Below, piece by piece: positions 12,365 through 25,045 of a stretch of DNA of 64,000 bases. The number at the start of each line of letters is the position of its first letter. The first letter of the stretch is position 1. This stretch comes from Gordius sp. MW1 (taxonomy: Eukaryota; Nematomorpha; Gordioida; Gordea; Gordiidae). Below the pieces are notes generated by a model. The model was not told the DNA's origin and ran no database searches. It saw only the letters and a program-made list of their open reading frames with translations. The position numbers and the translations under genes are program-made. Where the stretch lies: NCBI GenBank assembly GCA_964036665.1, contig OZ038529.1:13648060-13712059 (forward strand). Direction: 5' to 3'.

Positions 12365-12709
12365 TGCGATCATGATTTCAAAGTAATAGTTTTCAAATTC
12401 TGATAAATTTTTACTTGGGATCATAGAAATTACGTCTGAATACGACATCTTTCATCAGATGAATACGGTTCAAAGAAAAATATGTGAAAATTTTTGAGGT
12501 AAAAATATTTATTTTTTTCGATTCTATGTGAAAGAGCATGAAAAAATATATAAAAGTAAGCCAATTTGAGAATCCTATTATCCTCGATTGACTTATGAAA
12601 AGAGGTTTTAAGCTTCGAGAACTATCATTTTGACAAAAGACAACGTTTTATTGTTGCGATTAGTTTGTTGTATCGCAACGTGAGTGCTTAATTTTCCAAA
12701 AATGCACTA

Positions 12710-14767
12710 TGCGATCATGATTTTAAAGTAATAGTTTTCTGATTCTGATAAATTTTTACTTTTTATCATCGAAACCACATCTGAAAACGACAACTTTCAT
12801 CGGATGCATACGGTTCAAAGAAAAATATGAGAAAAATTTCGAGGTAAAATATTTATTTTTTTCGATTCTATGTGAAAGAGCATGAAAAAATATATAAAAG
12901 TAAGCCATTTTGAGAATCCTATTATCCTCGATTTACTTCCGAAAAGAGGTTTTAAGCTGCCAGAACTATTCATTTTGACAAAAGACAACGTTTTATTGTT
13001 GCGATTAGTTTGTTGTATCGCAACGTGAGTGCTGAATTTTTCAAAAATGCACTATGCGATCATGATTTTAAAGTAATAGTTTTCTAATTCTGATAAATTT
13101 TTACTTTTTATCATCGAAACGACGACTGAAAACGACAACTTTCATCGGATGCATACGGTTGAAAGAAAAATATGTGAAAAATTTTGAGGTAAAAATATTT
13201 ATTCTTTTCGATTCTATGTGAAAGAGCATGAAAAAATATATAAAAGTAAGCCAATTTGAGAATCCTATTATCCTCGATTGACTTCCGAAAAGAGGTTTTA
13301 AGCTGCGAGAACTATCATTTTGACAAAAGACAACGTTTTATTGTTGCGATTAGTTTGTTGTATCGCAACGTGAGTGCTTAATTTTTAAAATTGGCTCTAT
13401 GCGATCATGATTTCAAAGTAATAGTTTTCAGATTCTGATAAATTTTTACTTAGGATCATAGAAATTACGTCTGAATACGACATCTTTCATCGGATGAATA
13501 CGGTTCAAAGAAAAATATGTGAAAAATTTTGAGGTAAAAATATTTATTTTTTTCGATTCTATGTGAAAGAGCATGAAAAAATATATAAAAGTAAGCCAAT
13601 TTGAGAATCCTATTCCTCGATTGACTTCCGAAAAGAGGTTTTAAGCTGCCAGAACTATTCATTTTGACAAAAGACAACGTTTTATTGTTGCGATTTGTTT
13701 GTTGTATCGCAACGTGAGTGCTGAATTTTTCAAAAATGCACTATGCGATCATGATTTTAAAGTAATAGTTTTCTAATTCTGATAAATTTTTACTCATCGA
13801 AACCACGTCTGAAAACGACAACTTTCATCGGATGCATACGGTTGAAAGAAAAATATGTGAAAAATTTTGAGGTAAAAATATTTATTTTTTTCGATTCTAT
13901 GTGAAAGAGCATGAAAAAATATATAAAAGTAAGCCAATTTCAGAATCCTATTATCCTCGATTGACTTCCGAAAAGAGGTTTTAAGCTGCGAGAACTATCA
14001 TTTTGACAAAAGACAACGTTTTATTGTTGCGATTAGTTTGTTGTATCGCAACGTGAGTGCTTAATTTTTCAAAAATGCACTATGCGATCATGATTTTAAA
14101 GTAATAGTTTTCTGATTCTGATAAATTTTTACTTTTTATCATCGAAACCACGTCTGAAAACGACAACTTTCTTCGGATGCATACGGTTCAAAGAAAAATA
14201 TGTGAAAAATTTTGAGGTAAAAATATTTATTTTTTTTGATTCTATGTGAAAGAGCATAAAAAAATATATAAAAGTAAGCCAATTTGATAATCCTATTATC
14301 CTTGATTGACTTCCGAAAAGAGGTTTTAAGCTGCGAGAACTATCATTTTGACAAAAGACAACGTTTTATTGTTGCGATTAGTTTGTTGTATCGCAACGTG
14401 AGTGCTTAATTTATGAAAATAGCTCTATGCGATCATGATTTCAAAGTAATAGTTTTCAGATTCTAATTTTTACTTGGGATCATAGAAACCACGTCTGAAA
14501 ACGACATATTCATTGGATGAATACGGTTCAAAGAAAAATATGTGAAAAATTTTGAGGTAAAAATATTTATTTTTTTTGATTCTATGTGAAAGAGCATGAA
14601 AAAATATATAAAAGTAAGCCAATTTGAGAATCCTATTATCCTCGATTGACTTCCGAAAAGAGGTTTTAAGCTGCGAGAACTATCATTTTGACAAAAGACA
14701 ACGTTTTATTGTTGCGATTAGTTTGTTGTATCGCAACGTGAGTGCTTAATTTTCCAAAAATGCACTA
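12710..14767. repeat. Six-monomer unit, copy 1 (2058 bp)
   Basis: The six monomers start at 12710, 13055, 13400, 13744, 14083 and 14428. The first has CACATCTG, GAGAAAAATTTCG and AAGCCATTTTGAG; the third TTTAAAATTGG; the fourth TACTCATCG; the fifth TTTCTTCGGATG and TTTGATAATCC; the sixth the B' deletion. The same six follow directly from 14768 at a constant 2058-bp offset. A shared private change, CGATTTGTTTG, is at about 13691 and again at about 15749. Confidence 0.9.
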
Positions 14768-16610
14768 TGCGATCATGATTTTAAAGTAATAGTTTTCTGA
14801 TTCTGATAAATTTTTACTTTTTATCATCGAAACCACATCTGAAAACGACAACTTTCATCGGATGCATACGGTTCAAAGAAAAATATGAGAAAAATTTCGA
14901 GGTAAAATATTTATTTTTTTCGATTCTATGTGAAAGAGCATGAAAAAATATATAAAAGTAAGCCATTTTGAGAATCCTATTATCCTCGATTTACTTCCGA
15001 AAAGAGGTTTTAAGCTGCCAGAACTATTCATTTTGACAAAAGACAACGTTTTATTGTTGCGATTAGTTTGTTGTATCGCAACGTGAGTGCTGAATTTTTC
15101 AAAAATGCACTATGCGATCATGATTTTAAAGTAATAGTTTTCTAATTCTGATAAATTTTTACTTTTTATCATCGAAACGACGTCTGAAAACGACAACTTT
15201 CATCGGATGCATACGGTTGAAAGAAAAATATGTGAAAAATTTTGAGGTAAAAATATTTATTCTTTTCGATTCTATGTGAAAGAGCATGAAAAAATATATA
15301 AAAGTAAGCCAATTTGAGAATCCTATTATCCTCGATTGACTTCCGAAAAGAGGTTTTAAGCTGCGAGAACTATCATTTTGACAAAAGACAACGTTTTATT
15401 GTTGCGATTAGTTTGTTGTATCGCAACGTGAGTGCTTAATTTTTAAAATTGGCTCTATGCGATCATGATTTCAAAGTAATAGTTTTCAGATTCTGATAAA
15501 TTTTTACTTAGGATCATAGAAATTACGTCTGAATACGACATCTTTCATCGGATGAATACGGTTCAAAGAAAAATATGTGAAAAATTTTGAGGTAAAAATA
15601 TTTATTTTTTTCGATTCTATGTGAAAGAGCATGAAAAAATATATAAAAGTAAGCCAATTTGAGAATCCTATTCCTCGATTGACTTCCGAAAAGAGGTTTT
15701 AAGCTGCCAGAACTATTCATTTTGACAAAAGACAACGTTTTATTGTTGCGATTTGTTTGTTGTATCGCAACGTGAGTGCTGAATTTTTCAAAAATGCACT
15801 ATGCGATCATGATTTTAAAGTAATAGTTTTCTAATTCTGATAAATTTTTACTCATCGAAACCACGTCTGAAAACGACAACTTTCATCGGATGCATACGGT
15901 TGAAAGAAAAATATGTGAAAAATTTTGAGGTAAAAATATTTATTTTTTTCGATTCTATGTGAAAGAGCATGAAAAAATATATAAAAGTAAGCCAATTTCA
16001 GAATCCTATTATCCTCGATTGACTTCCGAAAAGAGGTTTTAAGCTGCGAGAACTATCATTTTGACAAAAGACAACGTTTTATTGTTGCGATTAGTTTGTT
16101 GTATCGCAACGTGAGTGCTTAATTTTTCAAAAATGCACTATGCGATCATGATTTTAAAGTAATAGTTTTCTGATTCTGATAAATTTTTACTTTTTATCAT
16201 CGAAACCACGTCTGAAAACGACAACTTTCTTCGGATGCATACGGTTCAAAGAAAAATATGTGAAAAATTTTGAGGTAAAAATATTTATTTTTTTTGATTC
16301 TATGTGAAAGAGCATAAAAAAATATATAAAAGTAAGCCAATTTGATAATCCTATTATCCTTGATTGACTTCCGAAAAGAGGTTTTAAGCTGCGAGAACTA
16401 TCATTTTGACAAAAGACAACCTTTTATTGTTGCGATTAGTTTGTTGTATCGCAACGTGAGTGCTTAATTTATGAAAATAGCTCTATGCGATCATGATTTC
16501 AAAGTAATAGTTTTCAGATTCTAATTTTTACTTGGGATCATAGAAACCACGTCTGAAAACGACATATTCATTGGATGAATACGGTTCAAAGAAAAATATG
16601 TGAAAAATTT
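14768..16610. repeat. Six-monomer unit, copy 2
   Basis: This is the tandem duplicate of 12710-14767. I noticed only a few differences, for example GACGTCTG here against GACGACTG in copy 1, and CAACCTTTTATT here against CAACGTTTTATT. Correspondence fades inside the sixth monomer around 16.6 kb, where the flanking TGTATAAAAG form appears instead of TATATAAAAG. Such low divergence implies a recent event. Confidence 0.85.
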
Positions 16611-16825
16611 TGAGGTAAAAATATTTATTTTTTTCGATTCTATGTGAAAGAGCATGAAAAAATGTATAAAAGTAAGCCAATTTGAGAATCCTATTATCCT
16701 CGATTGACTTCCGAAAAGAGGTTTTAAGCTGCGAGAACTATCATTTTGACAAAAGACAACGTTTTATTGTTGCGATTAGTTTGTTGTATCGCAACGTGAG
16801 TGCTTAATTTATGAAAATAGCTCTA

Positions 16826-19800
16826 TGCGATCATGATTTCAAAGTTATAGTTTTCAGATTCTAATTTTTACTTGGGATCATAGAAACCACGTCTGAAAAC
16901 GACAACTTTCATCGGATGCATACGGTTCAAAGAAAAATATGTGAAAAATTTTGAGGTAAAAATATTTATTTTTTTCGATTCTATGTGAAAGAGCATGAAA
17001 AAATATATAAAAGTAAGCCAATTTGAGAATCCTATTATCCTCGATTGACTTCCGAAAAGAGGTTTTAAGCTGCGAGAACTATCATTTTGACAAAAGACAA
17101 CGTTTTATTGTTGCGATTAGTTTGTTGTATCGCAACGTGAGTGCTTAATTTTTGAAAATGGCTCTATGCGATCATGATTTCAAAGTAATAGTTTTCAGAT
17201 TCTGATAAATTTTTACTTGGGATCATAGAAACCACGTCTGAAAACGACAACTATCATCGGATGCATACGGTTCAAAGAAAAATATGTGAAAAATTTTGAG
17301 GTAAAAATATTTATTTTTTTCGATTCTATGTGAATGAGCATGAAAAAATATATAAAAGTAAGCCAATTTGAGAATCCTATTATCCTCGATTGACTTCCGA
17401 AAAGAGGTTTTAAGCTTCGAGAACTATCATTTTGACAAAAGACAACGTTTTATTGTTGCGATTAGTTTGTTGTATCGCAACGTGAGTGCTTAATTTTCCA
17501 AAAATGCACTATGCGATCATGATCTTAAAGTAATAGTTTTCTGATTCTGATAAATTTTTACTTTTTATCATCGAAACCACATCTGAAAACGACAACTTTC
17601 ATCGGATGCATACGGTTCAAAGAAAAATATGAGAAAATTTCAAAGGAAAATATTTATTTTTTTCGATTCTATGTGAAAGAGCATGAAAAAATATATAAAA
17701 GTAAGCCAATTTGAGAATCCTATTATCTTCGATTGAATTCCGAAAAGAGGTTTTAAGCTGCGAGAACTATCATTTTGACAAAAGACAACGTTTTATTGTT
17801 GCGATTAGTTTGTTGTATCGCAACGTGAGTGCTTAATTTTTGAAAATGGCTCTATGCGATCATGATTTCAAAGTAATAGTTTTCAGATTCTGATAAATTT
17901 ATACTTGGGATCATAGAAACCACGTCTGAATACGACATCTTTCATCGGATGAATACGGTTCAAAGAAAAATATGTGAAAAATTTTGAGGTAAAAATATTT
18001 ATTTTTTTCGATTCTATGTGAAAGAGCATGAAAAAATATATAAAAGTAAGCCAATTTGAGAATCCTATTATCCTCGATTTACTTCCGAAAAGAGGTTTTA
18101 AGCTGCCAGAACTATTAATTTTGACAAAAGACAACGTTTTATTGTGCGATTAGTTTGTTGTATCCCAACGTGAGTGCTGAATTTTTCAAAAATGCACTAT
18201 GCGATCATGATTTTAAAGTAATAGTTTTCTAATTCTGATAAATTTTTACTTTTTATCATCGAAACGACGTCTGAAAACGACAACTTTCATCGGATGCATA
18301 CGGTTGAAAGAAAAATATGTGAAAAATTTTGAGGTAAAAATATTTATTTTTTTCGATTCTATGTGAAAGAGCATGAAAAAATATATAAAAGTAAGCCAAT
18401 TTCAAAACCCTATTATCCTCGATTGACTTCCGAAAAGAGGTTTTAAGCTGCGAGAACTATCATTTTGACAAAAGACAACGTTTTATTGTTGCGATTAGTT
18501 TGTTGTATCGCAACGTGAGTGCTTAATTTTTCAAAAATGCACTATGCGATCATGATTTTAAAGTAATAGTTTTCTGATTCTGATAAATTTTTACTTTTTA
18601 TCATCGAAACCACGTCTGAAAACGACAACTTTCATCGGATGCATACGGTTCAAAGAAAAATATGTGAAAAATTTCGAGGTAAAAATATTTATTTTTTTCG
18701 ATTCTATGTGAAAGAGCATGAAAAAATATATAAAAGTAAGCCAATTTGATAATCCTATTATCCTCGATTGACTTCCGAAAAGAGGTTTTAAGCTGCGAGA
18801 ACTATCATTTTGACAAAAGACAACGTTTTATTGTTGCGATTAGTTTGTTGTATCGCAACGTGAGTGCTTAATTTATGAAAATAGCTCTATGCGATCATGA
18901 TTTCAAAGTAATAGTTTTCAGATTCTAATTTTTACTTGGGATCATAGAAACCACGTCTGAAAACGACAACTTTCATCGATTGCATACGGTTCAAAGAAAA
19001 ATATGTGAAAAATTTTGAGGTAAAAATATTTATTTTTTTCGATTCTATGTGAAAGAGCATGAAAAAATATATAAAAGTAAGCCAATTTCAAAACCCTATT
19101 ATCCTCGATTGACTTCCGAAAAGAGGTTTTAAGCTGCGAGAACTATCATTTTGACAAAAGACAACGTTTTATTGTTGCGATTAGTTTGTTGTATCGCAAC
19201 GTGAGTGCTTAATTTTTCAAAAATGCACTATGCGATCATGATTTTAAAGTAATAGTTTTCTGATTCTGATAAATTTTTACTTTTGATCATCGAAACCACG
19301 TCTGAAAACGACAACTTTCATCGGATGCATACGGTTCAAAGAAAAATATGTGAAAAATTTCGAGGTAAAAATATTTATTTTTTTCGATTCTATGTGAAAG
19401 AGCATGAAAAAATATATAAAAGTAAGCCAATTTGATAATCCTATTATCCTCGATTGACTTCCGAAAAGAGGTTTTAAGCTGCAAGAACTATCATTTTGAC
19501 AAAAGACAACGTTTTATTGTTGCGATTAGTTTGTTGTATCGCAACGTGAGTGCTTAATTTATGAAAATAGCTCTATGCGATCATGATTTCAAAGTAATAG
19601 TTTTCAGATTCTAATTTTTACTTGGGATCATAGAAACCACGTCTGAAAACGACAACTTTCATCGGATGCATACGGTTCAAAGAAAATAATGTGAAAAATT
19701 TTGAGGTAAAAATATTTATTTTTTTCGATTCTATGTGAAAGAGCATGAAAAAATATATAAAAGTAAGCCAATTTGAGAATCCTATTATCCTCGATTGACT

Positions 19801-20604
19801 CCGAAAAGAGGTTTTAAGCTGCGAGAACTATCATTTTGACAAAAGACAACGTTTTATTGTTGCGATTTGTTTGTTGTATCGCAACGTGAGTGCTTAATTT
19901 TTGAAAATGGCTCTATGCGATCATGATTTCAAAGTAATAGTTTTCAGATTCTGATAAATTTTTACTTTTTATCATCGAAACCACATCTGAAAACGACAAC
20001 TTTCATCGGATGCATACGGTTCAAAGAAAAATATGAGAAAAATTTCAAAGGAAAATATTTATTTTTTACGATTCTATGTGAAAGAGCATGAAAAAATATA
20101 TAAAAGTAAGCCAATTTGAGAATCCTATTATCCTCGATTGACTTCCGAAAAGAGGTTTTAAGCTGCGAGAACTATCATTTTGACAAAAGACAACGTTTTA
20201 TTGTTGCGATTAGTTTGTTGTATCGCAACGTGAGTGCTTAATTTTTGAAAATGGCTCTATGCGATCATGATTTCAAAGTAATAGTTTTCAGATTCTGATA
20301 AATTTTTACTTGGGATCATAGAAACCACGTCTGAATACGACATCTTTCATCGGATGAATACGGTTCAAAGAAAAATATGTGAAAAATTTTGAGGTAAAAA
20401 TATTTATTTTTTTCGATTCTATGTGAAAGAGCATGAAAAAATATATAAAAGTAAGCCAATTTGAGAATCCGATTATCCTCGATTTACTTCCGAAAAGAGG
20501 TTTTAAGCTGCCAGAACTATTCATTTTGACAAAAGACAACGTTTTATTGTGCGATTAGTTTGTTGTATCCCAACGTGAGTGCTGAATTTTTCAAAAATGC
20601 ACTA
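16826..20604. repeat. Mixed monomers with a local dimer duplication (686 bp)
   Basis: Eleven monomers. Those at 18200 and 18890 share the rare CCAATTTCAAAACCC, and those at 18545 and 19231 share TTTGATAATCC, giving a 686-bp dimer duplication. Monomers 17512 and 19916 share the unusual TTTCAAAGGAAAAT, seven monomers apart. The first copies of the altered-hairpin subfamily (TTGTGCGAT with TATCCCAACG) appear at about 18143 and 20548. Confidence 0.75.
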
Positions 20605-23016
20605 TGCGATCATGATTTTAAAGTAATAGTTTTCTAATTCTGATAAATTTTTACTTTTTATCATCGAAACGACGTCTGAAAACGACAACTTTCATCGGAT
20701 GCATACGGTTGAAAGAAAAATATGTGAAAAATTTTGAGGTAAAAATATTTATTTTTTTCGATTCTATGTGAAAGAGCATGAAAAAATATATAAAAGTAAG
20801 CCAATTTCAGAATCCTATTATCTTCGATTGACTTCCGAAAAGAGGTTTTAAGCTGCGAGAACTATCATTTTGACAAAAGACAACGTTTTATTGTTGCGAT
20901 TAGTTTGTTGTATCGCAGCGTGAGTGCTTAATTTTTCAAAAATGCCCTATGCGATCATGATTTTAAAGTAATAGTTTGCTGATCTGATAAATTTTTACTT
21001 TTTATCATCGAAACCACATCTGAAAACGACAACATTCATCGGATGCATACGGTTCAAAGAAAAATATGAGAAAAATTTCGAGGTAAAATATTTATTTTTT
21101 TCGATTCTATGTGAAAGAGCATGAAAAAATATATAAAAGTAAGCCAATTTGAAAATCCTATTATCCTCGATTGACTTCCGAAAAGAGGTTTTAAGCTGCG
21201 AGAACTATCATTTTGACAAAAGACAACGTTTTATTGTTGCGATTAGTTTGTTGTATCGCAACGTGAGTGCTTAATTTTTGAAAATAGCTCTATGCGATCA
21301 TGATTTCAAAGTAATAGTTTTCAGATTCTAATTTTTACTTGGGATCATAGAAACCACGTCTGAAAACGACAACTTTCATCGGATGCATACGGTTCAAAGA
21401 AAAATATGTGAAAAATTTTGAGGTAAAAATATTTATTTTTTTCGATTCTATGTGAAAGAGCATGAAAAAATGTATAAAAGTAAGCCAATTTGAGAATCCT
21501 ATTATCCTCGATTGACTTCCGAAAAGAGGTTTTAAGCTGCGAGAACAATCATTTTGACAAAAGACAACGTTTTATTGTTGCGATTAGTTTGTTGTATCGC
21601 AACGTGAGTGCTTAATTTTTGAAAATGGCTCTATGCGATCATGATTTCAAAGTAATAGTTTTCAAATTCTGATAAATTTTTACCTGGGATCATAGAAATT
21701 ACGTCTGAATACGACATCTTTCATCGGATGAATACGGTTCAAAGAAAAATATGTGAAAAATTTTGAGGTAAAAATATTTATTTTTTTCGATTCTATGTGA
21801 AAGAGCATGAAAAAATATATAAAAGTAAGCCAATTTGAGAATCCTATTATCCTCGATTGACTTCCGAAAAGAGGTTTTAAGCATCGAGAACTATCATTTT
21901 GACAAAAGACAACGTTTTATTGTTGCGATTAGATTGTTGTATCGCAACGTGAGTGCTTAATTTTCCAAAAATGCACTATGCGATCATGATTTTAAAGTAA
22001 TAGTTTTCTGATTCTGATAAATTTTTACTTTTTATCATCGAAACAACGTCTGAAAACGACAACTTTCATCGGATGCATACGGTTCAAAGAAAAATATGTG
22101 AAAAATTTTGAGGTAAAAATATTTATTTTTTTCGATTCTATGTGAAAGAGCATGAAAAAATATATAAAAGTAAGCCAATTTGAGAATCCTATTATCCTCG
22201 ATTGACTTCCGAAAAGAGGTTTTAAGCTGCGAGAACTATCATTTTGACAAAAGACAACGTTTTATTGTTGCGATTAGTTTGTTGTATCGCAACGTGAGTG
22301 CTTAATTTTTGAAAATGGCTCTATGCGATCATGATTTCAAAGTAATAGTTTTCAGATTCTGATAAATTTTTACTTGGGATCATAGAAACCACGTCTGAAT
22401 TCGACATCTTTCATCGGATGAATACGGTTCAAAGAAAAATATGTGAAAAATTTTGAGGTAAAAATATTTATTTTTTTCGATTCTATGTGAAAGAGCATGA
22501 AAAAATATATAAAAGTAAGCCAATTTGAGAATCCTATTATCCTCGATTTACTTCCGAAAAGAGGTTTTAAGCTGCCAGAACTATTCATTTTGACAAAAGA
22601 CAACGTTTTATTGTGCGATTAGTTTGTTGTATCCCAACGTGAGTGCTGAATTTTTCAAAAATGCACTATGCGATCATGATTTTAAAGTAATAGTTTTCTA
22701 ATTCTGATAAATTTTTACTTTTTATCATCGAAACGACGTCTGAAAACGACAACATTCATCGGATGCATACGGTTCAAAGAAAAATATGAGAAAAATTTCG
22801 AGGTAAAATATTTATTTTTTTCGATTCTATGTGAAAGAGCATGAAAAAATATATAAAAGTAAGCCAATTTGAAAATCCTATTATCCTCGATTGACTTCCG
22901 AAAAGAGGTTTTAAGCTGCGAGAACTATCATTTTGACAAAAGACAACGTTTTATTGTTGCGATTAGTTTGTTGTATCGCAACGTGAGTGCTTAATTTTTG
23001 AAAATAGCTCTATGCA
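20605..23016. repeat. Recombinant monomer run with chimeric copies at 20950 and 22669
   Basis: The monomer at 20950 has the left part of the 25079 monomer (ATGCCCTATGCG, TTTGCTGATCTG) and the right part of the 25764 monomer (CACATCTG, ACATTCATCGG, GAAAATCC). This is what removal of two monomers by recombination would leave. The monomer at 22669 joins a left part with CTAATTCTG and GACGTC to a right part with ACATTCATCGG. The monomers at 21293, 21634 and 21979 recur at 26108, 26449 and 26794 at a 4815-bp offset, sharing TACCTGGGATC and AAGCATCGAG. Confidence 0.8.
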
Positions 23017-25045
23017 ATCATGATTTCAAAGTAATAGTTTTCAGATTCTGATAAATTTTTACTTTTTATCATCGAAACGACGTCTGAAAACGACAACTTT
23101 CATCGGATGCATACGGTTGAAAGAAAAATATGTGAAAAATTTCGAGGTAAAATATTTATTTTTTTCGATTCTATGTGAAAGAGCATGAAAAAATATATAA
23201 AAGTAAGCCAATTTGAGAATCCTATTATCCTCGATTTACTTCCGAAAAGAGGTTTTAAGCTGCCAGAACTATTCATTTTGACAAAAGACAACGTTTTATT
23301 GTGCGATTAGTTTGTTGTATCCCAACGTGAGTGCTGAATTTTTCAAAAATGCACTATGCTATCATGATTTTGAAGTAATAGCTTTCTGATTCTGATAAAT
23401 TTTTACTTTTTATCATCGAAACCACGTCTGAAAACGACAACTTTCATCGGATGCATACGGTTCAAAGAAAAATATGTGAAAAATTTTGAGGTAAAAATAT
23501 TTATTTTTTTCGATTCTATGTGAAAGAGCATGAAAAAATATATAAAAGTAAGCCAATTTGAGAATCCTATTATCCTCGATTGACTTCCGAAAAGACGTTT
23601 TAAGCTGCGAGAACTATCATTTTGACAAAAGACAACGTTTTATTGTTGCGATTAGTTTGTTGTATCGCAACGTGAGTGCTTAATTTATGAAAATAGCTCT
23701 ATGCGATCATGATTTCAAAGTAATAGTTTTCAGATTCTAATTTTTACTTGGGATCATAGAAACCACGTCTGAAAACGACATCTTTCATTGGATGAATACG
23801 GTTCAAAAAAAAATATGTGAAAAATTTTGAGGTAAAAATATTTATTTTTTTCGATTCTATGTGAAAGAGCATGAAAAAATATATAAAAGTAAGCCAATTT
23901 GAGAATCCTATTATCCTCGATTGACTTCCGAAAAGAGGTTTTAAGCTGCGAGAACTATCATTTTGACAAAAGACAACGTTTTATTGTTGCGATTAGTTTG
24001 TTGTATCGCAACGTGGTTGCTTAATTTTTCAAAAATGCACTATGCGATCATGATTTTAAAGTAATAGTTTTCTGATTCTGATAAATTTTTACTTTTTATC
24101 ATCGAGACCACGTCTGAAAACGACAACTTTCATCGGATGCATACGGTTGAAAGAAAAATATGTGAAAAATTTTGAGATAAAAAATATTTATTTTTTTCGA
24201 TTCTATGTGAAAGAGCATGAAAAAATATATAAAAGTAAGCCAATTTGAGAATCCTATTATTCTCGATTTACTTCCGAAAAGAGGTTTTAAGCTGCCAGAA
24301 CTATTCATTTTGACAAAAGACAACGTTTTATTGTGCGATTAGTTTGTTGTATCCCAACGTGAGTGCTGAATTTTTCAAAAATGCACTATGCGATCATGAT
24401 TTTAAAGTAACAGTTTTCTAATTCTGATAAATTTTTACTTTTTATCATCGAAACGACGTCTGAAAACGACAACTTTCATCGGATGCATACGGTTGAAAGA
24501 AAAATATGTGAAAAATTTTGAGGTAAAAATATTTATTCTTTTCGATTCTATGTGAAAGAGCATGAAAAAATATATAAAAGTAAGCCAATTTGAGAATCCT
24601 ATTATCCTCGATTGACTTCCGAAAAGAGGTTTTAAGCTGCGAGAACTATCATTTTGACAAAAGACAACGTTTTATTGTTGCGATTAGTTTGTTGTATCGC
24701 AACGTGAGAGCTTAATTTTTCAAAAATGCACTATGCGATCATGATTTTGAAGTAATAGTTTTCTGATTCTGATAAATTTTTACTTTTTATCATCGAAACC
24801 ACGTCTGAAAACGACAACTTTCATCGGATGCATACGGTTGAAAGAAAAATATGTGAAAAATTTTGAGGTAAAAATATTTATTTTTTTCGATTCTATGTGA
24901 AAGAGCATGAAAAAATATATAAAAGTAAGCCAATTTCAGAATCCTATTATCTTCGATTGACTTCCGAAAAGAGGTTTTAAGCTGCGAGAACTATCATTTT
25001 GACAAAAGACAACGTTTTATTGTTGCGATTAGTTTGTTGTATCGC
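23017..25045. repeat. Displaced 2.0-kb duplicate, left copy (5846-bp offset)
   Basis: Six consecutive monomers match 28863-30891 at a constant 5846-bp offset. They share many rare marks in order: CTATGCAATCATG, CTATGCTATCATG with AGCTTTCTG, AAAGACGTTTTAAG, CAAAAAAAAATATG, ACGTGGTTGC with ATCGAGACC, AAAGTAACAG, and GTGAGAGCTT. The only internal difference I noticed is a G replacing T near 30017. The flanking monomers differ, so the block has clear ends. Confidence 0.88.
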
